Assembly (NCBI GenBank): GCA_016786495.1
Contig: JAEUUJ010000045.1
Span: 1-59,728 of the forward strand
DNA: 59,728 bases
Source: Cyclobacteriaceae bacterium
Lineage (GTDB): Bacteria; Bacteroidota; Bacteroidia; Cytophagales; Cyclobacteriaceae
Reading direction: 5' to 3'
Part shown: positions 52,954 to 59,728 of the stretch, in pieces
Layout: every line of letters starts with the position of its first letter
Position numbering within the stretch: the first letter of the stretch is position 1
Notes under the pieces: model-generated
Databases searched by the model: none
The model's input: the letters and a program-made list of their open reading frames with translations, nothing else
Told to the model about the DNA's origin: nothing
Translations under genes and position numbers: made by a program

Positions 52954-53204
52954 GAGGGCGTTTTAGAGTACAAGGGACGGATGTCTAAACGACATTCCCT
53001 AACGCAAAATACTCGTTTTTTGTGAATTTGATGGAGCTTCCTCTGATCGAGGATAATTCAGGTGTGGTGATTCAAAGCAAATGCACGCCGAAGAGAATTA
53101 TCTAGACTCTTACATTCACCTAGGCTATAACCGTGCTTGTAAAAATTACTCGTGCTTATTGTACAGACAACGGCCATTGTGTCTGCTTGAGGATAACCAG
53201 AAAA

Positions 53205-53510
53205 TCACTTTCCGGTGCGAAACCGGTTTAAAAATCGCTCGATCACGGATGGCTTGCGGGCTTCCGCGCTGCCTTTCGCAAACGTATTGGCAATCTCTGC
53301 TACCCAGTCGCGGGAAACTTTATCCGGAAACTCCTGCTGATTTTGAGCGACCAGGCGCGGCAAAATCAACGTGCCGTTGGATAAGGTTATGTGAAAATGA
53401 TCGGGGCCTGCGGGTTTGTGATCCTGGTAACTGCCGATCTGAGGGTTGATTTCCTGCGCCCGGGAGACTATTTCCTGAACACCTTTCTTGTACGTCGCAC
53501 TTTTCATCAT
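53205..53510 (-). CDS. Small basic protein of unknown function
   Basis: The protein has 101 residues, starting with a double Met. It has no signal peptide. A central segment (PDHFHITLSNGTLILPRL) is beta-strand-like and is flanked by helices rich in Lys and Arg (RKPSVIERFLNRFRTGK). I do not recognise the family. It lies alone between the giant gene and the Crp regulator, 177 bp from the latter, with no partner gene. The 251-bp gap to the giant gene contains that gene's promoter region and nothing else that I can name. Confidence 0.55.
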   Translation of the reverse strand: MMKSATYKKGVQEIVSRAQEINPQIGSYQDHKPAGPDHFHITLSNGTLILPRLVAQNQQEFPDKVSRDWVAEIANTFAKGSAEARKPSVIERFLNRFRTGK

Positions 53511-53686
53511 GGGGTATATTAAAGCCGCAATTAAAATACCAGCCTGAGCAGTTTGGTATGGGACAAAAACAGATAAAAACTTACACGGGTAAACCTTCCT
53601 CGAATTAGCCAGCAGACTTTGTTACCAGTGGCCAAAACAGCTTGATTACGCAGCCTGAATTCGAATCAATTGCTTAAATTTCAGAC

Positions 53687-54343
53687 ATGTCGTCAGCGAA
53701 AACGCACCAATTGGAGTCATTACATCAACTTTTCCCAACCTTCAACCCGGAACTGATTGATCATTTGGAGAAGATCGGCCAGGTGACCGAATTCCAGGAG
53801 GGTGAAAACATGATGCGTCAGGGTCAATACTTCAAGAATTCGTTACTCATTTTAGACGGTCGGGTGAAGTTATACCGTGAGGGGAATGACGGAGAAGAGT
53901 TCTTTCTATACTTCCTCGAGAAAGGAAATGCCTGCGCACTTTCCATGATTTGTGCAGCTAAAAATGAGGCCAGTGCGATTAAGGCGATTGCCGTAACTCC
54001 GGTTAAAGCCTTGTCGATTCCAATCCAGCACATGGACAGCTTAATGAAGGACTACAAAAGCTGGTACTACTTCGTTCTTGAAACATACCGAAGCCGGTTT
54101 GAAGAACTGCTGGAGGTGATCGACCAGGTGGCGTTCCGGTCGATGGATGAAAAACTGGAATTCTACCTCAAGCGGCAGTTTGAGGCCGTGAAGAGCGACA
54201 CCATAACCATCACGCACCAACAAATTGCTGACGACCTGAATTCGTCACGCGAGGTGATCTCCCGCTTGCTGAAAAAACTGGAAATGCGAAAAACGATTTC
54301 CGTTTCGAGAAACGAAATAACCCGACTGAATTTACCTGAGTGA
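53687..54343 (+). CDS. Crp/Fnr-family transcriptional regulator
   Basis: The protein has 218 residues. The N-terminal cyclic-nucleotide-binding-type beta-roll has QEGENMMRQGQYFKNSLLIL and RVKLYREGNDGEEFFLYFL. A long dimer helix and a winged helix-turn-helix (TITHQQIADDLNSSREVISR) follow. There is no four-Cys arrangement, so it is not an Fe-S FNR; the effector is unknown. Its 3' end overlaps the first of two matching inverted-repeat operators, which makes local control of the downstream rhodanese/OsmC genes likely. Confidence 0.88.
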   Translation: MSSAKTHQLESLHQLFPTFNPELIDHLEKIGQVTEFQEGENMMRQGQYFKNSLLILDGRVKLYREGNDGEEFFLYFLEKGNACALSMICAAKNEASAIKAIAVTPVKALSIPIQHMDSLMKDYKSWYYFVLETYRSRFEELLEVIDQVAFRSMDEKLEFYLKRQFEAVKSDTITITHQQIADDLNSSREVISRLLKKLEMRKTISVSRNEITRLNLPE

Positions 54344-54353
54344 CCAAAGTCAC
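54340..54353. promoter_or_regulatory. Crp/Fnr-type operator 1
   Basis: GTGAC-CAAA-GTCAC is a perfect 5-4-5 inverted repeat. It covers the regulator's stop codon and lies about 30 bp before a CAGCATCTTT promoter element, which puts it near -41 of the likely start, the classic activator position. Confidence 0.65.
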
Positions 54354-54394
54354 GGTACACGCCCGGCATGAGCAGCATCTTTGTTAAAAATTCT

Positions 54395-54733
54395 ATGGTT
54401 ATGGAAAAAACAGAGAACGCCATCTATCAGGATCTTTCGTCCCGTGAGTTTCAAGCTAAACTGAGCAGTACGGCAAATGGCGTGCTGCTTGACGTAAGAA
54501 CCGAACAGGAATTCAACACAGGCCGCATTCCAAATGCTATAAACATTGATGTGATGAGCAGTACGTTTTATGACGAACTCGCTACGCTGGACAAAACAAA
54601 AACCTATTTTGTATACTGCCGCAGCGGGGGCCGCAGCATGCAGGCGTGTTTAAGCATGGCCGACCTTGGCTTTACCGTATTTAACCTCCCGGGCGGCATT
54701 AGCCATTGGACGGGAGACATTGAGACCGTATGA
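54395..54733 (+). CDS. Rhodanese-domain sulfurtransferase 1
   Basis: From the ATG at 54395 the protein has 112 residues; the ATG at 54401 is equally possible, while an earlier ATG at 54368 would lie before the predicted transcription start. It is one rhodanese domain: LLDVRTEQEFNTGRIPNAINID, then YFVYCRSGGRSMQACLSM with Cys75 as the active-site thiol in a CxxxxR loop. It transfers sulfane sulfur to cyanide or thiols in vitro. Its end overlaps the next gene as ATGA. Confidence 0.88.
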   Translation: MVMEKTENAIYQDLSSREFQAKLSSTANGVLLDVRTEQEFNTGRIPNAINIDVMSSTFYDELATLDKTKTYFVYCRSGGRSMQACLSMADLGFTVFNLPGGISHWTGDIETV

Positions 54734-54960
54734 AAATGAAAACCTGGTATTTACTCATTGGCGGCATGCTCATCGGAGCAGTTGCCGGATACGCCTACTG
54801 GAATTATGTGGGTTGTTTATCGGGTACGTGTTCGATTAGCTCGTCTCCCATCAACAGCACGCTTTACGGTGGGTTGATGGGTGCGCTTATTGCCAACCTG
54901 TTTACACCCTCTAAACGCGATGCTTCCAAACAACAGCAAGAACCATCCTCCGAAGGTTAG
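54730..54960 (+). CDS. DUF6132-type small membrane protein
   Basis: The protein has 76 residues. A first hydrophobic segment (WYLLIGGMLIGAVAGYAYW) is followed by VGCLSGTCSISSSPINSTLY with two Cys five residues apart, and then a second, shorter hydrophobic segment (GGLMGALIANLF). The Cys pair and the SSPxNS motif are characteristic of this small Bacteroidota family. The rhodanese partner suggests that these cysteines may handle sulfur or redox equivalents; that is inference. It is translationally coupled to the rhodanese gene. Confidence 0.75.
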   Translation: MKMKTWYLLIGGMLIGAVAGYAYWNYVGCLSGTCSISSSPINSTLYGGLMGALIANLFTPSKRDASKQQQEPSSEG

Positions 54961-54976
54961 TACAACAACCTTGAAA

Positions 54977-55034
54977 CTTCAGTTGAAGAGCTGATTTTAA
55001 TCAGCTGCGACAAGATGACGCAAGGTTACCTTGC
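54977..55034. repeat. Three consecutive palindromes before operator 2
   Basis: CTTCAGTTGAAG (54977-54988), AGCTGATT-TT-AATCAGCT (54989-55006) and GCAAGGTTACCTTGC (55020-55034) follow each other between the DUF6132 stop and the second Crp-type site. No T-run follows, so simple intrinsic termination is not clear. Confidence 0.5.
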
Positions 55035-55056
55035 CTAAACAAAAAAAACTACCTCG

Positions 55057-55070
55057 GTGACTTTTGTTAC
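55057..55070. promoter_or_regulatory. Crp/Fnr-type operator 2
   Basis: GTGAC-TTTT-GTTAC is the same 5-4-5 inverted repeat as operator 1, with one mismatch, about 31 bp before a second CAGCATCTTT element. The spacing differs from operator 1 by only 1 bp. Confidence 0.65.
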
Positions 55071-55122
55071 AGAAAATAACAGGTCACCTTCAGCATCTTT
55101 ACATCAACAAAACCAATTTACT

Positions 55123-55341
55123 ATGAAAAAGAACATGGGAACTGCCGATCGCGTAATCCGCACCATTTTGGCCATTGCAATGATCGCCTTGTATGCCACA
55201 GGAACCATCACCGGTACCGTGGGAATTATTCTGATTGTTGCATCGGTTATATTTCTGCTCACCAGTCTCATCAGCTTCTGCCCTCTTTACTTGCCCCTGG
55301 GCCTCAGTACGCTTCGCAAAAAACTTACCGACAAAAAATAA
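55123..55341 (+). CDS. DUF2892 inner-membrane protein
   Basis: From the ATG at 55123 the protein has 72 residues; the open frame extends upstream over the operator and promoter but is unlikely to be used there. It reads MKKNMGTADRVIRTILAIAM and has two hydrophobic helices and CPLYLPLGLST near the end, the pattern of DUF2892/YgaP-type proteins. In YgaP this membrane unit is fused to a rhodanese domain; here the rhodanese is encoded by the next gene, 8 bp away, which links the two. Confidence 0.85.
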   Translation: MKKNMGTADRVIRTILAIAMIALYATGTITGTVGIILIVASVIFLLTSLISFCPLYLPLGLSTLRKKLTDKK

Positions 55342-55349
55342 CGTTCCGC

Positions 55350-55661
55350 ATGATCGATGTAATTAAAAGAATGCTCGGCATTAAATCCGTTGACTACGCA
55401 CAACTTGTGAAGGCAGGGGCCATTATCGTAGATGTTCGCTCGAAAGGCGAATACAGTGGCGGACATATTAAAGGTTCAATCAACATTCCGCTCGATCAGC
55501 TTAAGAACAACCTGAGCCGGCTGCCTGACAAACAAAAGACTATCATTACCTGCTGCGCTTCCGGCATGCGAAGTGGTATGGCCAAAACAATCCTGACGGG
55601 ACACGGGTATCAATCCGTTTTCAACGGTGGTGGCTGGATTAGTCTCACGAACAAAATCTAA
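55350..55661 (+). CDS. Rhodanese-domain sulfurtransferase 2
   Basis: The protein has 103 residues and a single domain. AGAIIVDVRSKGEYSGGHIK is followed by IPLDQLKNNLSRLPDKQKTI and the active-site loop CCASGMRS. Cys69 fits the catalytic position (CxxxxR), and Cys68 is an extra neighbour that could form a disulfide. Together with the DUF2892 protein it reconstitutes the two parts of a YgaP-type membrane rhodanese. It is in the second Crp-controlled transcript. Confidence 0.88.
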   Translation: MIDVIKRMLGIKSVDYAQLVKAGAIIVDVRSKGEYSGGHIKGSINIPLDQLKNNLSRLPDKQKTIITCCASGMRSGMAKTILTGHGYQSVFNGGGWISLTNKI

Positions 55662-55671
55662 AACTTATCAC

Positions 55672-56127
55672 ATGGACTCCCATCTCTATACCGTTAACAT
55701 TGTCTGGCGCAACGATCGCAAAGGCATTATGTGTTCACCTGAATTGAAGAACGTTAACACGGGCGATGGGTGTATCGAAGTGGCCACGCCACCGGAGTTC
55801 CCGAAAGGTATGCCGGGCATCTGGTCGCCCGAGCATTTGTTCACCGCGGCCGTGAGCAGTTGCCTGATGACGACCTTCCTGGCGATTGCAGAGAATTCAA
55901 AACTCAATTTTGTTTCATTTGAATGCGGAGCAAAAGGGAAACTTGAGCAGGTTGAGGGCAAATTCCTGATGACGGAAGTGATGCTGGAACCTGTGGTGAC
56001 CATCCGGGATGAAAAGGATCGCGAGCGGGCCATGCGCGTTCTCCAAAAGTCGGAACTCAACTGCCTCATCTCAAACTCGGTTAAATCGAAGGTGACGATG
56101 AACGCAACCGTAGCGCTGCAATCCTGA
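55672..56127 (+). CDS. OsmC/Ohr-family peroxide-detoxifying protein
   Basis: From the ATG at 55672 the protein has 151 residues. The two redox cysteines are Cys64 (AAVSSCLMTTFLA) and Cys131 (ELNCLISNSVKS), the usual pair of OsmC-type thiol peroxidases, and GIWSPEHLFTAAV carries the acidic residue expected near the first. The family reduces organic hydroperoxides. It is the last gene of the cassette, starting 10 bp after the rhodanese stop. Persulfide-specific roles are known for some relatives, which would suit the two rhodaneses. Confidence 0.88.
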   Translation: MDSHLYTVNIVWRNDRKGIMCSPELKNVNTGDGCIEVATPPEFPKGMPGIWSPEHLFTAAVSSCLMTTFLAIAENSKLNFVSFECGAKGKLEQVEGKFLMTEVMLEPVVTIRDEKDRERAMRVLQKSELNCLISNSVKSKVTMNATVALQS

Positions 56128-56227
56128 AACCGCGCATTCCAGCCGCCTTTACCCGGGTTAATTGGCTAAAAGGTACTCGCCAAATAATGTGCGGAGCCTG
56201 CTCTTTTGGCCTGCCAGTGGCATCCGT

Positions 56228-56247
56228 ATAGGAGTTACTCCTATTTT
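56228..56247 (+). terminator. Weak terminator-like hairpin after the OsmC gene
   Basis: Arms ATAGGAG (56228-56234) and CTCCTAT (56238-56244) with a TTA loop are followed by TTT. Efficiency is uncertain. Confidence 0.45.
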
Positions 56248-56313
56248 AATGATGATTTTTCCTTCACTGGTTCAATTAACCTACGTAAAAACCGGTAAAG
56301 ATCGTATCTTCAT

Positions 56314-56321
56314 TATCTTTG
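56314..56321 (+). promoter_or_regulatory. -7 element of the TPR/GAF sensor gene
   Basis: TATCTTTG is an exact TANNTTTG match 16 bp before the ATG at 56338. Confidence 0.5.
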
Positions 56322-56337
56322 GTAGACTCCCGTTCTA

Positions 56338-58617
56338 ATGACTCTGCTCCAACCACTGTGCTGTCGAAGCGTTTTACGCCTCGTTACTGTGAGAGTACCT
56401 TTTATTCTTGCAGTGCTTCTGACATTCTCTGCCGGTGGCCAGAATATTTCAAAGATTGACTCACTCCGATCGTTACTTGCATCCGCCCAGGGCGAAAAGA
56501 AACTTACCCTTCTCAACGACCTGGCCTGGGAATGTCGCTCAGCATTTCCTGATTCCACCATCCGCTATGCGCAACTCGCGTTAGACCTCTCCGACCATCT
56601 CGGTCAGAGCAACAGCAAAACCCTCAATTACCTCGGTCTCGCTCACTACTACAAAGGCAACTTTGTCAGAGCGTATGAATACTATGAGCAGGCCGGCAAG
56701 CAGGCGCGGACATCAGGAGATTCGACTGAATTGGCATATTCGCAAAACAATATCGGCCGGTTATTTTCCGAACAGGGTATGCTTACGCAATCCTATCCAT
56801 ATTTCGTGCGCGCAGAGTCTTTATTCCAATTCGTGCGTGACTCGTCAGGCCTGGCGTACGTCTACCAGAGTTTTGCCAACCTGTACAAACAAGAAAAAGA
56901 TTTCGTACGGTCTGAACAACGGTATCGGCAGGCGCTTGAAATCCGCAAGAGGCTTGGTAATCCGCGCGACATTGTTTCTGCCCTGGTGCTTATGGGAAAA
57001 CTGTATGTCGACATTAAACAATTCGATGATGCAGTCCGCTATTTTCAGAAAGCCGATTCGGTGAGTCAGCACATCAGCGATGCGATGGCGCATGCAGAAG
57101 TAAAAATTCTGATGGCTGAATACCATCTTGGAAAAGGAAACACCACGCTGGCAAAACCGCTGTGCTGGGAAGGACTCAGTTACATTCTCGGTTTCAAAAA
57201 TGTCAAGTTGCTGCCCCGCGCCTACCTGGTGCTTGGCGAAATCGCGTTCAAGGACGGTGAGTTTGTGGCGGCCCGCAAATACTTCACCATCGCGTTGAAT
57301 CTGTCGCGGCAGATGAAATACATGGAGAGCAGCATGCGGGCTCATTATCATTTGTGGAAGACGGCCGAACGCCTGGGTAACCGGGAGGAAGAACTGGTGC
57401 ATTCCAACGAATACCTGGTTCTGAAAGATTCTGTAAACGATATTAACCTGACAGACCGGATCGCCAAATTCCAGTTTCAACTGGAGATTGAGCGAAAGCA
57501 ACAGGAGAATGAGTTACTAAAAGCCAACCAGGCGAAGAGCGACTCGATCATCAGGCATCAATACCAGCAAGGTATCGGCCTGGGGATTATCACCCTGCTC
57601 GCGCTGGGTCTGTTCTATTTTCAATGGCGACATGCGCGAAGAAAAAGAATCGCCAACCAAACCCTCGCGGAGCAAAAAGAAAAGATTGAATCGATCAACG
57701 CGCAACTCAAGGAACTCGTTGATGAAACTACTACCCGTAACAACACACTCCAACACCATGTGACCACGTTGCTGGAGTTTTCCAAAAGTAAGGTTGTTAA
57801 TTTCGGTACCACCGAACAGGCGGTGCGCGATATTGCCAGACTTACGGCACACATGTTAAAAGTTAGCCGTGTGAGCATCTGGACGTACAACAAACAAGCG
57901 CGCTGTCTCGAATCCGTTGTGTTTTATGAACTGTCGCGGGAGCATTTCATGGATAAACTCACGCTTGATTTATCCAACTACCCGAAATACGAGCAGGCAC
58001 TTAACACCACGCGCATTATTGATGCCGCAGATGCCCGTACCCATGAACACACCCACGAGTTCACGGAGACGTACCTTAAGCCGTTTGACATTTATTCGAT
58101 GCTGGACATTACGTTTTCACTGGATGGCGAACTGAACGGACTGATCTGCTGCGAACAGCAACATGCCCCGCGAACGTGGAAAATGGAAGACATCATCTTT
58201 GCCAGTTCGGTGGCCGACATTACCTCGCTCGCCTACCGGAGTGCACAAAGACGCGATTATGAACGAAGGCTGCGGCAGCAAAGCAAGGAGATTGCGCGCA
58301 TGAACGAATTGCTTGAGCAGCGCGTAAAGGAACGTACGGCCGAGTTGCAAAACCGAAATGAGCAGCTCACGGAGTATGCCTTCATCAACTCACATCTGCT
58401 GCGAAGCCCGGTTTCGAAAATTCTCGGCTTGATTAATTTGCTGGAAGTTGACCGCAATGGAGATCCAAAAGAAATGATGCGTCACCTGAAAGTTGCCTGC
58501 GATGATCTGGACAGCATCGTCAAGAACATCACCATTGCGCTGGACGGAGGAGAGCATTTCGACCGGAAAGCGATTAAGTCTCCCGCTAAACCTGTCCCTG
58601 GCGAAACCAGAGAATAA
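56338..58617 (+). CDS. TPR-TM-GAF histidine-kinase-like protein lacking the ATPase domain
   Basis: The protein has 759 residues. An N-terminal hydrophobic signal is followed by TPR units over about residues 40-360 (LNYLGLAHYYKGNFVRAYEY, AVRYFQKADSV), a TM helix near 411-430, a coiled coil and a GAF-like domain (about 485-630). A second coiled coil (ELLEQRVKERTAELQNRNEQ) leads to a DHp-like stretch with His686 in INSHLLRSPVSKI. Only 73 residues follow; no N, G1 or G2 box is present. The stop is followed by a terminator, so the end looks natural and not like a frameshift. It could be a phosphotransfer or decoy protein. Confidence 0.85.
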   Translation: MTLLQPLCCRSVLRLVTVRVPFILAVLLTFSAGGQNISKIDSLRSLLASAQGEKKLTLLNDLAWECRSAFPDSTIRYAQLALDLSDHLGQSNSKTLNYLGLAHYYKGNFVRAYEYYEQAGKQARTSGDSTELAYSQNNIGRLFSEQGMLTQSYPYFVRAESLFQFVRDSSGLAYVYQSFANLYKQEKDFVRSEQRYRQALEIRKRLGNPRDIVSALVLMGKLYVDIKQFDDAVRYFQKADSVSQHISDAMAHAEVKILMAEYHLGKGNTTLAKPLCWEGLSYILGFKNVKLLPRAYLVLGEIAFKDGEFVAARKYFTIALNLSRQMKYMESSMRAHYHLWKTAERLGNREEELVHSNEYLVLKDSVNDINLTDRIAKFQFQLEIERKQQENELLKANQAKSDSIIRHQYQQGIGLGIITLLALGLFYFQWRHARRKRIANQTLAEQKEKIESINAQLKELVDETTTRNNTLQHHVTTLLEFSKSKVVNFGTTEQAVRDIARLTAHMLKVSRVSIWTYNKQARCLESVVFYELSREHFMDKLTLDLSNYPKYEQALNTTRIIDAADARTHEHTHEFTETYLKPFDIYSMLDITFSLDGELNGLICCEQQHAPRTWKMEDIIFASSVADITSLAYRSAQRRDYERRLRQQSKEIARMNELLEQRVKERTAELQNRNEQLTEYAFINSHLLRSPVSKILGLINLLEVDRNGDPKEMMRHLKVACDDLDSIVKNITIALDGGEHFDRKAIKSPAKPVPGETRE

Positions 58618-58649
58618 AAAATGGACTCCCCGTCCGGAAGCCCATTTTT
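58617..58649 (+). terminator. Terminator after the TPR/GAF sensor gene
   Basis: AAAAATGG and CCATTTTT enclose an interrupted inner stem, and the right arm itself ends in a T-run. Confidence 0.65.
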
Positions 58650-58822
58650 AAACACACAATCATGCTTCGCGGAAATATGAATCATCGATTTAATGAAGAT
58701 GCTTTATCCGATAGCTTACTAAACACAGATTTCATATCCGCGCAGGTTGCACCGGGTTGTGCAGAACGACCGATTTGATACTAACTTCACATAGTCTTTA
58801 CATTCGCGTGACGCGGGGCCGA

Positions 58823-58830
58823 TAGCTTTG
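58823..58830 (+). promoter_or_regulatory. -7 element of the GT90 gene
   Basis: TAGCTTTG matches TANNTTTG, 24 bp before the ATG at 58855, with TTTA 22 bp upstream as a possible -33 element. I see no gene in 58650-58854. Confidence 0.5.
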
Positions 58831-58854
58831 CCGTTTTCTGCTAACCCGTAACGC

Positions 58855-59728
58855 ATGTTGAAAGCCCTTAACCGGAAATTTGAGTTCCTGCACCGGAACA
58901 ATAAGCAGCTGTATTATGCGAAAGGATTCTTACGGGATGTAATTCCTGACCGCTATTTCCGCAGACAACTGGATCAGGAACTCAGCAAGGTGCGGGACTT
59001 TGACTTGCCGTACATCGCTGACCGGGTTAACTTTTATAATCAGCTCACGGGAAAACGAAGTCTGAATACTGAGGCGATCGCGCTTGAGGACCTGGAGCAG
59101 TTAAAAAGTCAGGCTACGTATTATCTCGACAGCCGGGAGCATACCCGCTTCTTCGATCCGCAGTACCGCGCAAAATTTGTGTTTGGGGATGTGCTCACGG
59201 TGCCGCAGCAACCCACGATTCTCAAATACCGGCCGATTGGGGGCGACACATCGAACTATGTGTTGATGAAGCTTAATAAGGTGAGGCTGTTTAATTACTC
59301 TACTGATCACCGGCCGTTTAGCAGCAAGAAGAACATGTTGATTGGTCGCGCGGTGGTGAAAGTACCGGGCCGGGTTCGGTTCTATGAGCAGTATTTTAAT
59401 CACCCGATGTGCGACCTGGGACAAATCAACCGCGATAAAAATTTACAATGGCTGAAGCCCAAGCTCACGATTGATGACCATCTCGATTATAAATTCATCT
59501 TGTGCCTGGAGGGGTACGACATTGCGAGCAACCTGCGCTGGGTGATGACGTCAAACTCGCTGGCCGTAATGCCGGAGCCTACGGTTGACTCGTGGTACAT
59601 GGAAAGCCGGTTGAAGCCGGACTATCATTACGTGAAGATCAAGCCGGACTACAGCGACCTGGAGGAAAGACTCACCTATTATATCGAGCATCCGCAGGAA
59701 GCGGAACAGATTCTGGCCAATGCCAGGG
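58855..59728 (+). CDS. Family-90 (CAP10-like) glycosyltransferase, partial
   Basis: At least 291 residues are present; the frame is open at the right edge. There is no signal peptide (MLKALNRKFEFLHRNNKQLY). The second half has FILCLEGYDIASNLRWVMTS, NSLAVMPEPTVDSWYMESRL and HYVKIKPDYSDLEERLTYYI, matching the conserved core of GT90/CAP10-type transferases that add xylose or other sugars to surface glycans and LPS. KYRPIGGDTSNYVLMKLNK and FSSKKNMLIGRAV come earlier. The neighbouring genes beyond the window would show whether it belongs to an LPS or capsule locus. Confidence 0.8.
   Translation, partial: MLKALNRKFEFLHRNNKQLYYAKGFLRDVIPDRYFRRQLDQELSKVRDFDLPYIADRVNFYNQLTGKRSLNTEAIALEDLEQLKSQATYYLDSREHTRFFDPQYRAKFVFGDVLTVPQQPTILKYRPIGGDTSNYVLMKLNKVRLFNYSTDHRPFSSKKNMLIGRAVVKVPGRVRFYEQYFNHPMCDLGQINRDKNLQWLKPKLTIDDHLDYKFILCLEGYDIASNLRWVMTSNSLAVMPEPTVDSWYMESRLKPDYHYVKIKPDYSDLEERLTYYIEHPQEAEQILANAR

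Noticed and set aside
53081-53449. Plus-strand frame opposite the small basic protein
   Set aside because: It has poor coding character and overlaps antisense; the minus-strand frame has a better start and composition.
53205-53510. HicA-type toxin
   Set aside because: The central His/strand pattern is only vaguely similar, the length and order do not fit, and no antitoxin gene is adjacent.
55057-55122. N-terminal extension of the DUF2892 gene
   Set aside because: It would run through operator 2 and the promoter element; the family starts at the ATG at 55123.
1-59728. tRNA, rRNA, riboswitch, insertion sequence or phage genes
   Set aside because: None was recognisable on reading both strands; a covariance-model search was not possible here.

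Overview
The window looks like chromosomal DNA of a Bacteroidota bacterium, most likely a Cytophagales-type relative. Evidence: a SusC/SusD pair, two type IX secretion (T9SS) C-terminal sorting domains, a TANNTTTG-type -7 promoter element before several genes, lipoproteins with Bacteroidota-like lipoboxes, and the miaB / sigma-54 activator / lptE / secG cluster typical of the phylum. No rRNA, tRNA, CRISPR array, transposase or integrase was seen.

Layout. 1-7.5 kb (minus strand): a membrane-anchored nSTAND-type NTPase with a WD40 propeller, an outer-membrane beta-barrel, a lipoprotein and a large Ig/PKD-like repeat surface protein cut by the window edge. 7.6-12.8 kb (minus): a transporter-HEAT-cyclic-nucleotide-binding fusion, an OmpH/Skp chaperone, an acidic unknown protein and a gamma-carbonic-anhydrase-like protein. 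12.8-17.3 kb (plus): miaB, sigma-54 activator, lptE, a conserved unknown protein, secG and a strong terminator. 17.4-21.9 kb: hbd, a small membrane protein, mscL, a DUF3108 protein, dapD and a glycosyltransferase. 21.9-27.2 kb (plus): a manganese/iron ABC uptake operon led by its DtxR/MntR repressor, with a palindrome over the promoter; one permease carries a second DtxR-like domain at its C-terminus. 27.2-30.1 kb: a TPR histidine kinase and a secreted three-repeat protein resembling a beta-trefoil.

30.1-32.3 kb is an accessory-looking, AT-richer patch: the eroded end of a LuxR-type regulator, a 21-bp-period minisatellite with a 105-bp higher-order repeat, a DUF922 lipoprotein, an unknown secreted protein and a REP-like palindrome. 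32.3-43.1 kb is a beta-glucan utilisation locus: a transmembrane propeller/Y_Y_Y/LuxR regulator divergent from susC, susD and two GH16 glucanases, one T9SS-sorted and one shorter and probably membrane-anchored. 43.2-44.5 kb is mnmE. 44.6-53.0 kb is a 2,790-residue secreted protein with four tandem modules of about 540 residues. 53.7-56.1 kb is a small redox/sulfur cassette (Crp/Fnr regulator, two rhodaneses, DUF6132, DUF2892, OsmC) with two matching inverted-repeat operators at nearly identical distances from matching promoter elements. The window ends with a histidine-kinase-like protein lacking an ATPase domain and a partial family-90 glycosyltransferase.

The least ordinary items are the trans-envelope nSTAND operon, the 21-bp array, the Crp/Fnr cassette with its operators, the permease-DtxR fusion, the ATPase-less kinase and the GWWSA-repeat secreted protein.
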